The position numbers and the translations under genes are program-made. 45,795 nucleotides of DNA from Candidatus Shapirobacteria bacterium. GTDB taxonomy: Bacteria > Patescibacteriota > Microgenomatia > UBA12405 > JAUWLS01. The notes below the pieces were generated by a model that was not told the origin of the DNA, did not search any database, and saw only the letters and a program-made list of their open reading frames with translations. Below are positions 22,352 through 30,167 of the stretch, one piece after another; position 1 is the stretch's first letter; every line of letters starts with the position of its first letter. The stretch covers positions 1-45,795 of the forward strand of contig JAUWLS010000005.1 of NCBI GenBank assembly GCA_030613565.1, read 5' to 3'.

Positions 22352-23653
22352 ATGAGCAAAAAAAGCAAAAAACCGATCCTCGGAATTTTTATCCTTATCC
22401 TCTTTTTATCTGGAATTGCTCTTGGTTTTTTCTTCCGCAGTTCACCTCTTCCTTTTAAAAAAGACCAATCCCAAGAAAAAGACCCCTATACCGCCTTTGT
22501 GACCGAGGTTTATGACAAGATTCAAGAAAACTATTGGGACGAAATAACAGATGAAAAATTAAGTACTCTTTTCAAACTCGCCATGGAAAAAGTTCTCGAT
22601 GCTCCTCAAGTATTAGAAGGGCAGAACAAAGACGCTGTTCTTTCCCTGATAAAAAGCTCCATAAAAGATAAATCTGACGAAGAAAAAAAAGAATTCTGCG
22701 CTTCTGTTTCTGACGTTGTTCTTGCCAATCTTGAACCATTCGGTCGCTCTCGTCTCTATACCACCAAAAAAGAACAGGAATTAAAAAACAGGGTTGAAAA
22801 TGTCGACCCCAATACTGATCAATATCAAGTCCTTGGCCTCAATAAAGACGCTACTCAAGATCAAATCCAAAAAACCTTTGCCGAAGTTGAAGAAACTTTG
22901 AAAGAAGACGACTCAGAAGAGGCCCAACAAAAACTTCAGCAAGCCCAAAAGGCCTACGACACTTTAAAAGATGAAGAATTTAGAAAAAACTACAACCAGT
23001 CTGGTGTTGAAACCTCAATTGCCTATGAATTAGTTGATCCCAAGATTCTTCACCTTCATATCAAGCAATTTACTCCCACCACCTTCAATGAACTCCAAAC
23101 CATCACCGAAAAGTTTGATCAAGGAGACCAGTTAGACACCTTAATTCTCGACCTTCGAGACAATGTCGGAGGAGCCATCGATGGACTCCCTTATTTTCTT
23201 GGTCCCTTTATTGGTCAAGACCAATACGCCTATCAGTTTTATCACCAGGGAGACAGGCCAGACTTCAAAACTAAAATCGGATGGTTACCCAGCTTAATTC
23301 GTTACAAAAAAGTCGTTGTTTTAATAAACGAAAAAGCCCAATCTTCCGCCGAAGTCATGGCTGCTGCCTTAAAAAGATACAATGTTGGTGTTGTCTTAGG
23401 AACCACTACCAGTGGATGGGGAACTGTTGAAAAAGTCTTTTCTCTAGATTCCCAACTTGATCCCAACGAAACCTACTCCATGTTCTTAGTCCACTCTCTT
23501 ACCTTAAAAGAAGACAACCAGCCCATTGAGGGAACCGGTGTTACTCCCACTATAGACATTTCTTCCCCCGACTGGAAAGAGCAATTAAACTCTTACTACA
23601 ACTATCCCAAGTTAACCTCCGTTATTGAAGAGATCTGGCAAGAAGATTTATAA
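22352..23653 (+). CDS. S41 (C-terminal processing) peptidase-like protein with J-domain-like insert
   Basis: A membrane anchor (9-28) leads into a helical N-terminal region of CtpA/Prc type (VYDKIQENYWDEITDEKL). The S41 core is present: LILDLRDNVGGAIDGLP (264-280), VVVLINEKAQSSAEVMAAAL (321-340, with candidate nucleophile S331/S332) and TTSGWGTVEKVFSL. Two features are odd. Where a PDZ domain should sit, residues 157-217 read like a DnaJ J-domain (YQVLGLNKDATQDQIQKTFA then QKAYDTLKDEEFRKNYNQSG), but without HPD. The lysine of the usual GKGTVQ motif is tryptophan (W356), so the Ser-Lys dyad appears lost. It is probably an envelope protein, protease or pseudoprotease. An 82-residue gene follows at once. 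Confidence 0.75.
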   Translation: MSKKSKKPILGIFILILFLSGIALGFFFRSSPLPFKKDQSQEKDPYTAFVTEVYDKIQENYWDEITDEKLSTLFKLAMEKVLDAPQVLEGQNKDAVLSLIKSSIKDKSDEEKKEFCASVSDVVLANLEPFGRSRLYTTKKEQELKNRVENVDPNTDQYQVLGLNKDATQDQIQKTFAEVEETLKEDDSEEAQQKLQQAQKAYDTLKDEEFRKNYNQSGVETSIAYELVDPKILHLHIKQFTPTTFNELQTITEKFDQGDQLDTLILDLRDNVGGAIDGLPYFLGPFIGQDQYAYQFYHQGDRPDFKTKIGWLPSLIRYKKVVVLINEKAQSSAEVMAAALKRYNVGVVLGTTTSGWGTVEKVFSLDSQLDPNETYSMFLVHSLTLKEDNQPIEGTGVTPTIDISSPDWKEQLNSYYNYPKLTSVIEEIWQEDL

Positions 23654-23654
23654 A

Positions 23655-23903
23655 ATGCGTATCCAAATCCACGACGAAAACACTGCCACTGGAAAAAAAC
23701 TTTATGATTTCACTCAAAAGGCACTAAAACGACTTCTTTCAGACATTAAACCCGAATACATCAAAAACACCAGAAAACTAATTGACCTTGCCATTCCCGG
23801 AAAAACTGCTCTCTTTATAGACGATGAGCTAATTTTCCTTGATGAATGCCCTGAAGAAAGAGAAGTTTTAAAGATTATCGAAGAAAAACTGTTTCGATCT
23901 TAA
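23655..23903 (+). CDS. Small conserved-looking protein, 82 residues
   Basis: I take the ATG at 23655 (MRIQIHDENTATGKKLYDFT), one base after the S41-like stop codon, rather than the ATG at 23625 inside that gene. The protein is mixed alpha/beta, with a helical middle (FTQKALKRLLSDIKPEYIK) and a strand-turn-strand AIPGKTALFIDDELIFLDEC. I do not recognise the family. Tight coupling to the S41-like gene suggests a shared function. Its TAA overlaps the tatD stop on the other strand by 3 bp. Confidence 0.6.
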   Translation: MRIQIHDENTATGKKLYDFTQKALKRLLSDIKPEYIKNTRKLIDLAIPGKTALFIDDELIFLDECPEEREVLKIIEEKLFRS

Positions 23904-24700
23904 AGCGAAAATAACTTGGTTGCATTTTTACCCACCCTCTCAATTACCTCTTTTACCTCAACTTCCCAAACCTCCGCCACTTTCTTGTAAACAAATCTTA
24001 CATTTGCCGGACTATTAACCTCACCTCTGTGTGGGACTGGAGTTAGAAAAGGGGAGTCAGTCTCTAATACTAATCGTTCTTTTGGTATTTTTTTCACCAC
24101 CTCACAAAGACCATCTTCATATGTCAGATTCCCATCAATACCAAAATACCATTCTCCCTTTAAGTTCAATATTCTCTCTATTCTCTTCTTCCCTCCCACA
24201 TAACAATGAAAAACCCCTTTTAATACCCCTTCTTCTTTCTCTATTACCTCAACTGTTTCAATAACTTCATTCATTGCTTTTCTGGCATGGATTACTATCG
24301 CCAGACCATATTTTCTTCCTAATTCTATTTGAGCTTCGAAAAGCTTTTGCTGTTCTTCTTTTGTCCTATCTTTTTCTCCTTCTGGGGCAGGGGAGTAGTC
24401 CAGGCCTGTTTCCCCCACTCCTACCACTAAGTCCCTATTTTCTACAATTAATTCTTCAATCTGACTCAGTTGTTTATCTAAACCTTCCACACTTTCTGTA
24501 TCTGTCTGTTGAGGATGAATCCCGACTACTGGAAACAACACCCCTGGATATTTTTTAGAAAGTTCTATATTTTCCCTCGACTCTTCTACATTACTTGCCG
24601 CCAACACAATCTTTTTTACCCCCTCTTTTAAAGCCGCCCCAACCCCTTTTTCTGTGTCTTCGCAAAATTGTTTAGTCAAATGAGCGTGAGTATCAATCAT
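23900..24700 (-). CDS. tatD: TatD-family metal-dependent hydrolase
   Basis: The 266-residue TIM-barrel hydrolase shows all metal-site motifs: DTHAHL (H5, H7), GVGETGLDY (E97), VIHARKA (H138), HCYVG (H165) and LETDSPFLTPVPHRG (D215). TatD proteins are 3'-5' DNA/RNA exonucleases or related deoxyribonucleases with roles in DNA repair and quality control; they are not part of Tat export. Length is normal. In many genomes tatD lies next to metG, and here metG is 215 bp away on the same strand with a 59-residue gene on the opposite strand between them. Its ATG lies six bases after TATAAT. Confidence 0.95.
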   Translation of the reverse strand: MIDTHAHLTKQFCEDTEKGVGAALKEGVKKIVLAASNVEESRENIELSKKYPGVLFPVVGIHPQQTDTESVEGLDKQLSQIEELIVENRDLVVGVGETGLDYSPAPEGEKDRTKEEQQKLFEAQIELGRKYGLAIVIHARKAMNEVIETVEVIEKEEGVLKGVFHCYVGGKKRIERILNLKGEWYFGIDGNLTYEDGLCEVVKKIPKERLVLETDSPFLTPVPHRGEVNSPANVRFVYKKVAEVWEVEVKEVIERVGKNATKLFSL

Positions 24701-24720
24701 TCTTGTATTATAATACCTTC
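24701..24720. promoter_or_regulatory. Symmetric divergent promoter: palindromic -10 for two leaderless genes
   Basis: The 20-bp gap contains the perfect palindrome GTATTATAATAC (24705-24716), centred exactly midway. TATAAT on the plus strand (24709-24714) ends six bases before the ATG at 24721. TATAAT on the minus strand (24712-24707) ends six bases before the tatD ATG at 24700. Confidence 0.75.
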
Positions 24721-24900
24721 ATGACAAATGGAGCCATAGAAACAGATAGTTCTCTTTCTGCAACATTTATAGAAATGGTAAAAGCAGGGGAAGGTGTATA
24801 CCCCATAAGAGATAGAAAAAAAAATGATGGCCGCAAAGTTGTTGCTCGTGTCTATCTAAAAAAAAGAAGACCCCGCCTCAAGTTAGATAGATTGAAGTAG
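24721..24900 (+). CDS. Small basic protein, 59 residues
   Basis: The start is the ATG at 24721 (MTNGAIETDSSLSATFIEMV); an in-frame ATG at 24703 lies inside the promoter and is unlikely. The protein has an acidic start, a central helix, and a very basic end (KKNDGRKVVARVYLKKRRPR then LKLDRLK) that would suit nucleic-acid or ribosome binding. I do not recognise a family. Support as a gene comes from the perfectly placed TATAAT and from filling the space between tatD and metG. It is divergent from tatD and convergent with metG, 14 bp away. Confidence 0.6.
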   Translation: MTNGAIETDSSLSATFIEMVKAGEGVYPIRDRKKNDGRKVVARVYLKKRRPRLKLDRLK

Positions 24901-24914
24901 AGAGAAAAGAACCA

Positions 24915-26324
24915 TTAAATCTTTGGAAACAAAATCTCAGCTGCCTTTACTTTTCCTGTAAACACTTTCTCAATCTTTTTTGCAGTCTCCGGAACAAACG
25001 GTCTTATATTAAAAGCAACCTCTAAAATTTCTTTTATGTACCCTTCTAAAGCTGGCTTGGCTTTATCTTCCTCTAGAGTCCATGGTTTTTCTTTATTTAA
25101 CTTTGCATTCAGTTTACTTAGTTTTTCAACCCAGATAAAACTTAAAGCTTTTGGACTATCAGAGACATCTAATGCTTTTTTGACTTCAGGATAAAATCCA
25201 ATCTTTTCTGTTTTTTTAACTTCCACTCCGTTTTTCTCCGCTAGTTTTGCTACTCTGGAAACCAAATTTCCAAGATTGTTTGCCAAATCAGCATTATATT
25301 TCTCAGTAAATCTTTCTATTCCCACATCAGCATCGTTCTCTGTTGGGAAAGAAGAAGCTACTAAATATCTTGCCCCATCCACCCCATATTTATCAGTCAA
25401 TTGTTTTGGTGAAATTACATTTCCCAGAGACTTGGACATTTTCTGTCCATCAATTATGTAAAAGCTATGAATATAAGTCTTTTTTGGTATTTCTATTCCC
25501 GCCGACAAAAGCATTGCTTGCCAAATTACTGTGTGAAACCAAAGAATTTCTTTACCTAATAAATGCAGATCTGCCGGCCAGAAATCTTTCTTTCCTTCCA
25601 CAAATTGACAAGCACTATAGTAATTGATCAAAGCATCAATCCAAACATAAATAGTTTGACTCTTATCCCAGGGAATTGGAATTCCCCACTCCACATTAGC
25701 TCTGGAGATGGAAGTATCGCGCACTCCAGCTTTCAGTTTCGCCAGCACCTCTGCTCTTTTACCCTTTGGGAAAATGTAGTTTGTTTTCTCATCTTCAATC
25801 AGTTCAATTAGTTTAGGAACGTACTTTGATAGTTTAAAAAACCAATTTTCTTCAGACTGTTCAACTGTTTTTTCTGGAGGATGCAGTGGACATTTTTCAT
25901 CCACCAAATCACTTTCTGTCAAAAATTTCTCACAGCCTACACAATAGAGTCCCTCATACTTATCCTTGTAGATATCACCATTTTCATAAATTTTTTCGAT
26001 CAACTCCAAAACCACCTTTTTATGTTTGTCGTCAGTTGTTCTAACAAAGTAATCAAAACTAACGTTTAGATTTTTCCAAGCCTCTTTAAAACGGGGAGCG
26101 ATCTTGTCACAAAACTCTATTGGTGAAAGTTTTGCCTTTTGGGCCTCCTCGGCTATTTTTTGTCCATGCTCATCAGTCCCTGTTAAGAAGAACACCTCTT
26201 CTCCTAGTTGTCTGTGATATCTAGCCAAGACATCAGCCACTAGCGTTGTACAAGTATGGCCAATATGCGGCACGTCATTAACGTAATAAATCGGGGTAGT
26301 TACATAATATCTTTTCTTATTCAT
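24915..26324 (-). CDS. metG: Methionyl-tRNA synthetase
   Basis: The 469-residue class I synthetase charges tRNA-Met. The HIGH motif is PHIGHTCTTLVADVL (19-33), LTGTDEHGQKIAEEA is the family signature, and KMSKSLGNV starts at 295. A zinc-knuckle segment in the connective peptide has C128-x2-C131 and C145-x2-H148, so it is a one-knuckle enzyme with a CCCH-type set. The anticodon-binding helical domain (ADLANNLGNLVSRVAKL) ends the protein and the optional C-terminal EMAP/tRNA-binding domain is absent. The length fits the short bacterial type. rpsT lies 65 bp upstream on the same strand. Confidence 0.97.
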   Translation of the reverse strand: MNKKRYYVTTPIYYVNDVPHIGHTCTTLVADVLARYHRQLGEEVFFLTGTDEHGQKIAEEAQKAKLSPIEFCDKIAPRFKEAWKNLNVSFDYFVRTTDDKHKKVVLELIEKIYENGDIYKDKYEGLYCVGCEKFLTESDLVDEKCPLHPPEKTVEQSEENWFFKLSKYVPKLIELIEDEKTNYIFPKGKRAEVLAKLKAGVRDTSISRANVEWGIPIPWDKSQTIYVWIDALINYYSACQFVEGKKDFWPADLHLLGKEILWFHTVIWQAMLLSAGIEIPKKTYIHSFYIIDGQKMSKSLGNVISPKQLTDKYGVDGARYLVASSFPTENDADVGIERFTEKYNADLANNLGNLVSRVAKLAEKNGVEVKKTEKIGFYPEVKKALDVSDSPKALSFIWVEKLSKLNAKLNKEKPWTLEEDKAKPALEGYIKEILEVAFNIRPFVPETAKKIEKVFTGKVKAAEILFPKI

Positions 26325-26389
26325 TCTCTGTTTTAAAAACTGCTAATAAAGGGTTTGCTTTTGCCGCTTCCCAAAAGAGAAGACGACCT

Positions 26390-26677
26390 TCACATTTTTT
26401 TAGCCTTTGTCCCTTTACTCTTTACCGCAGTCTTTTTCTTTTCTCCTCCAATTAGCTTACTCAACCTAGACTTATTTCTTGCCGCCCTATTCTTAGGAAT
26501 GATATTTTTCTTTACCGCCTTATCCAATAAAGAAAAGGCCAGTTTAAGTCCTTCCTCTGTTGGTTTTGTTATATATTTTTTCTGAGCCTCTTTAAGAGTT
26601 TTCTTAAAACGTCTATTAACATCTCTCCTTTTAAGAGATTGTCTAAGAGCCTTTTTTGCCGAGTCTATCTGTGGCAT
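26390..26677 (-). CDS. rpsT: 30S ribosomal protein S20
   Basis: I start at the ATG at 26677 (MPQIDSAKKALRQSLKRRDV), giving 95 residues; the frame stays open for 14 more codons upstream but these precede the conserved start. SAKKALRQS, RRDVNRRFKKTLKEA, FSLLDKAVKKNIIPKNRAAR and NKSRLSKLI match S20, which binds 16S rRNA at the bottom of the small subunit. The C-terminus carries an extra Lys-rich tail of about 15 residues (KTAVKSKGTKAKKM). A TACAAT -10 lies eight bases before the ATG. Confidence 0.95.
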   Translation of the reverse strand: MPQIDSAKKALRQSLKRRDVNRRFKKTLKEAQKKYITKPTEEGLKLAFSLLDKAVKKNIIPKNRAARNKSRLSKLIGGEKKKTAVKSKGTKAKKM

Positions 26678-26691
26678 AATGGCAAATTGTA
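26678..26691 (-). promoter_or_regulatory. -10 element of rpsT
   Basis: TACAAT on the minus strand (26691-26686) is followed by eight bases and the rpsT ATG, leaving room for at most a one- or two-base leader. Confidence 0.5.
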
Positions 26692-26753
26692 TCAATTCAT
26701 TGTTCCTCAAGCAAGCCACATGCTAGACTCAAATTAAATCAAGCCTTCAATCG

Positions 26754-28412
26754 ATGAAAAAAACCACTACCAAAAAAATGAAAAAAACTTCATTCAAATG
26801 GCTTTTTAAAAACGGGAAAAACGCCCTCCAAAAGCCCCAAAATACCATCCTTTCTGCCGCTGCTGTTTTAGCATTTACATACCTAGCCTCTGCCATTTTA
26901 GGCATTTTTAGAAATCGCGTTCTCTATGCCCAGTTTTTCTCAAAGTCTGTTCTTGAACTAGACGCTTACAATGCCGCCTTTCGTCTTCCTGATACTGTCT
27001 TTCGTCTTCTTGTTACTGGAGCCCTCTCTGCATCATTTATCCCCGTATTTTCAAAATATTTTCATAAAAACAGAAAAGAGTCATATCGTTTTGCCTCCAG
27101 TGTTGTCAACATTCTTTTCGTCTCCTTTTTCCTAATCTCTCTAATAATCATTATTTTTGCCCAACCTTTCTCTCGCCTTTTAGCCCCTGGCTTTACCCCT
27201 GATCAAGTTTCTCTCATGGCCAGCCTAACTCGACTCATGATGTTGGCCCAGACCTTCTTCCTTTTAAGTACCTTTGCCACTGGAATTCTTCAAACCAGAA
27301 AAAGATTCCTTATCCCCGCCTTAGCCCCCATTGCCTACAACACTGCCATTATCCTCTCCATTATTTTCCTCTCCAAGAAATTTGGCATCTACGCTCCAGC
27401 CCTTGGTGTGATTCTTGGTGCTGCCCTTCACTTTCTAATCCAACTTCCCCTCCTTCTTCAGTTAGGCTTTAAGCACTCATTCATCTTCTCTTTCAAGCTC
27501 TCCGGAGTTAAAGAAGTCATAAAACTAATGCTTCCCAGAAGTTTGTCTCTTGGCTTGGGGGAACTAGAAAATACCTTTGCTATGATTCTTGCCACCTCTT
27601 TTATCTCTGGATCCCTTTCTATCTTTAATCTAAGTCAGCAGTTAATGAGGCTCCCCACCCGTCTTTTTGGCGTTGCTATTGGACAAGCCGCCCTTCCTTC
27701 TTTATCAAAGGCCGTTGCTGAAAACAATCTTGAAAAGTTCTTGAGACTTTTAACTAAAACCCTCTCTCAAACCTTTTTTATAAGTCTTCCTGTCGTTACT
27801 CTTCTCCTAACTCTTAGACTTCCTGTTGTTCGTATTGCCTTCGGTGCCAAACAGTTCCCTTGGCAAGCCACCCTTACTACGGCCAACACCCTTGCTTTTT
27901 TTGTTCCAGCCATCATTACTCAGACTCCCACCCAGATTCTTATTCGAGCCTTCTATGCTCTCCATGACACTAAAACTCCTTTCTTTGTTTCCCTCTTTTC
28001 CTTTTTTATCAACATTCTTGTCAGTCTTTTCCTATCCTTCCATTTAGGATGGGGGATCCTTGGTTTAACTGCTGGAATCTCAATTGCCAGTGTTGTCCAT
28101 TTTGTGCTTCTCCAGTATCTAATGACCAAGCGTCTACCAAACACTCTTTGGCCCCAATCTTTCAAGAAGATATCTAAAATGCTTTTTAGCTCGCTTTGTA
28201 CCCTCGCTTTTTCCTGGTCAATAATGCGCTTTTTAGATGCCTACCTGCTAAATACCACCAGAACCATACCTTTAATAATTCTTACCTCTCTTGTTGCCCT
28301 GGCTGGCCTTATTTTCTACCTTCTCCTTTCTCACCTCCTATCAGTCTCAGTTCTTTCTGATTTCTTAAACCTCATCCCTCTAAAAAAGAAAAAGACCCAA
28401 TCCTCTCTGTAG
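26754..28412 (+). CDS. murJ: Lipid II flippase MurJ
   Basis: The 552-residue polytopic protein of the MVN/MOP superfamily has about 14 helices. The N-terminal signature (SAAAVLAFTYLASAILGIFR then FFSKSVLELDAYNAAFRLPD and TGALSASFIPVFSKYF) is diagnostic, as are RLPTRLFGVAIGQAALPSLS and TPTQILIRAFYALHDTKTPF. It flips undecaprenyl-linked peptidoglycan precursor to the outside. It is convergent in function with the LCP ligase and FemAB-like gene at the window end. A small Lys-rich start (MKKTTTKKMKK) precedes the first helix. The next gene, PilN-like, begins 42 bp downstream with its own -10-like site. Confidence 0.93.
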   Translation: MKKTTTKKMKKTSFKWLFKNGKNALQKPQNTILSAAAVLAFTYLASAILGIFRNRVLYAQFFSKSVLELDAYNAAFRLPDTVFRLLVTGALSASFIPVFSKYFHKNRKESYRFASSVVNILFVSFFLISLIIIIFAQPFSRLLAPGFTPDQVSLMASLTRLMMLAQTFFLLSTFATGILQTRKRFLIPALAPIAYNTAIILSIIFLSKKFGIYAPALGVILGAALHFLIQLPLLLQLGFKHSFIFSFKLSGVKEVIKLMLPRSLSLGLGELENTFAMILATSFISGSLSIFNLSQQLMRLPTRLFGVAIGQAALPSLSKAVAENNLEKFLRLLTKTLSQTFFISLPVVTLLLTLRLPVVRIAFGAKQFPWQATLTTANTLAFFVPAIITQTPTQILIRAFYALHDTKTPFFVSLFSFFINILVSLFLSFHLGWGILGLTAGISIASVVHFVLLQYLMTKRLPNTLWPQSFKKISKMLFSSLCTLAFSWSIMRFLDAYLLNTTRTIPLIILTSLVALAGLIFYLLLSHLLSVSVLSDFLNLIPLKKKKTQSSL

Positions 28413-28454
28413 GCCATTGCTTTAACCTCATTTTTTTAGCATACTAATAATAAG

Positions 28455-29012
28455 ATGCCTGCCAAAAAACGGGACATATCTCTGTTGCCCAGCCGAGAAT
28501 TTAGTGAGTCTTCTCTTGGTCGTGTTGTGAACTGGGTCACTACCTCTGGACGCTATGTCGTGATCTTTACTGAATTTGTTGTTATTGGAGCCTTTCTTTC
28601 TCGCTTTTGGTTAGATAGAAAAAACTCCGATCTTTCAGACGAAATCCGTCAAGGAGAAGCAATTCTTCACTCTACTGCCGATTTTGAAAAAGAATACCGC
28701 CTCCTTCAGTCAAAACTAAAATTTGCCAACTCTTCTATTTCAGAAGATCGAAAGTTTACTGAAAGGTTGGGCCTACTTTCTCAAAATCTACCCAGAAACG
28801 TAATTTTTGAAAATTTAAGTTTTAATTCTGATTCAAAGCAAACAGAAATTAAACTGAGAGCCAGTTCCACTTCAGAAACCGATCTTGTTGACTTTATTAC
28901 TAATCTAACTTTAGAACCAGCTATTAAAACCGTTAATATAAGCAATATTGAAAAAGACTCTCGTTTTACCGGTTACAAATTCAATCTAGAAGTTTTTTTC
29001 TCTAACACCTAA
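28455..29012 (+). CDS. PilN-like pilus/secretion inner-membrane protein
   Basis: The 185-residue bitopic protein has a short cytoplasmic segment ending before a membrane helix at about 35-52 (YVVIFTEFVVIGAFLSRFWL), a coiled-coil (SDLSDEIRQGEAILHSTADF) and a ferredoxin-like domain with NLPRNVIFENLSFNSDSKQT and DLVDFITNLTLEPAIKTVNI. This is the standard PilN/GspL-C layout. The cytoplasmic peptide LLPSREFSES takes the place of the usual INLLP motif that docks PilM. It overlaps the next gene by one base (TAATG). A PilM-like partner may be the protein at 12992-13936. No PilB, PilC or pilin gene is in the window. Confidence 0.75.
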   Translation: MPAKKRDISLLPSREFSESSLGRVVNWVTTSGRYVVIFTEFVVIGAFLSRFWLDRKNSDLSDEIRQGEAILHSTADFEKEYRLLQSKLKFANSSISEDRKFTERLGLLSQNLPRNVIFENLSFNSDSKQTEIKLRASSTSETDLVDFITNLTLEPAIKTVNISNIEKDSRFTGYKFNLEVFFSNT

Positions 29013-29851
29013 TGCCTTTATCTATTAAAACACCTACCACAACCAAAGAAGTTCCGGTCCCCCAGCAGCCAAAAACTCCTCCTCACCAACCCTCTTCATC
29101 GGCTCAAGCGGCTCCGAAAGCAGCTTCAGTAACCCAGAAACCAACTCCACCCCCAACCAAAAAAGCAGCTTCTGATCCCAAACAATCTCCAACCCCCTTT
29201 CGTTCCATTAAAACAGCTCAGGAGAAAAACCGCCTCAAGCAATTTTTAGGTCAATACAGAGAAAATGAACAAGCTTGGGCCTACACTGAAACCGCCCTCA
29301 CCATCTTTCTTGTCGCTGTTTTTATTTTCTTTGCTATTCGCCCCGCTATTATTACTGTTACAGGTCTTTTAAGTGAAATTAGAGCTAAAGAAGCTCTTGT
29401 CTTAAAAATCAGAACAAAAATCAACTCTGTGGTTCAAGCTCAAGACACCTACGCCCAAGTTCAATCTCGTCACGAGGTTCTAGATTCTTTCCTTCCTGAC
29501 ACTCCCCGTTACACTCACACCGCTGCCCAAGTTCAGGGAACATCTCAAGACACTAATTCAAATGTGAGCCAAATTTCTTTCACTATTCCGAATGAAAAAG
29601 AAGAAAGTAGAAGAAAAAAAACCCAGAATACTACTCAAAGTAAGGTTGTTCCTGTAATTTTTTCCACAAATACTACTACCTCCTACCAAAACCTCTTAAA
29701 CTTTTTGCGATCTATCACCCAAAACAGGCGACTAATTACCCCAGAAGAATTTACCCTCTCTCAACCCAAGGAGGGTCTAAAAAATGAGACTTTAGGAAAA
29801 GACGAAATACTTATTAACTTGAGAGGAAGCTCATACTATTGGAATGAATAA
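29012..29851 (+). CDS. PilO-like membrane protein with Pro/Gln/Ala-rich N-terminus
   Basis: The first 70 residues are a disordered Pro/Gln/Ala/Thr-rich cytoplasmic segment (KEVPVPQQPKTPPHQPSSSA). A membrane helix follows at about 92-112, then a coiled-coil (LSEIRAKEALVLKIRTKINS) and a periplasmic domain with FLPDTPRYTHTAAQVQGTSQ and STNTTTSYQNLLNFLRSITQ, matching PilO. PilO pairs with PilN as the alignment complex of type IV pili. The long N-terminal extension is unusual for PilO. The gene overlaps the following 107-residue gene by 8 bp. Confidence 0.7.
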   Translation: MPLSIKTPTTTKEVPVPQQPKTPPHQPSSSAQAAPKAASVTQKPTPPPTKKAASDPKQSPTPFRSIKTAQEKNRLKQFLGQYRENEQAWAYTETALTIFLVAVFIFFAIRPAIITVTGLLSEIRAKEALVLKIRTKINSVVQAQDTYAQVQSRHEVLDSFLPDTPRYTHTAAQVQGTSQDTNSNVSQISFTIPNEKEESRRKKTQNTTQSKVVPVIFSTNTTTSYQNLLNFLRSITQNRRLITPEEFTLSQPKEGLKNETLGKDEILINLRGSSYYWNE

Positions 29852-30167
29852 AAAAGAAATAGCTAAACACATGGTTACCATTGGTATCTTCACCCTTATT
29901 ACTACTTTCTTTGTAGTTTCTCTTCAAAGTTATAGAAACTTAATTAAGGAAAAAGAAGAAGTTGGAGAAGGTCTTAAATTAGACCCCATCAACCCTGAAA
30001 TTAAAATGGATCTTCTAGATGAAATTCAGGCCCGAAAAGAATATTCTTTTAATGATATTAGAATTGTTACTCCTACCCCAATTCCTACTGCTACCCCCAG
30101 TGAAGAAGAAGCTCCAGGTGATGAGATCCCCACCTCAAGCCCTTCTGGCCAATTAACTGATGAGTGA
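29844..30167 (+). CDS. Small bitopic membrane protein in the pilus-like operon
   Basis: The 107-residue protein has a membrane helix at about 10-28 (MVTIGIFTLITTFFVVSLQS), a charged segment (KEKEEVGEGLKLDPINPEIK) and a Pro/Thr-rich end (VTPTPIPTATPSEEEAPGDE). Its place after PilN and PilO is that of PilP, but no PilP beta domain is present, so I do not call it pilP. It overlaps both neighbours by 8 bp, which argues for a shared complex. Confidence 0.55.
   Translation: MNKKEIAKHMVTIGIFTLITTFFVVSLQSYRNLIKEKEEVGEGLKLDPINPEIKMDLLDEIQARKEYSFNDIRIVTPTPIPTATPSEEEAPGDEIPTSSPSGQLTDE

Noticed and set aside
26355-26585. 76-codon plus-strand frame opposite rpsT
   Set aside because: Hydrophobic shadow of the Lys-rich rpsT frame; rpsT is certain.
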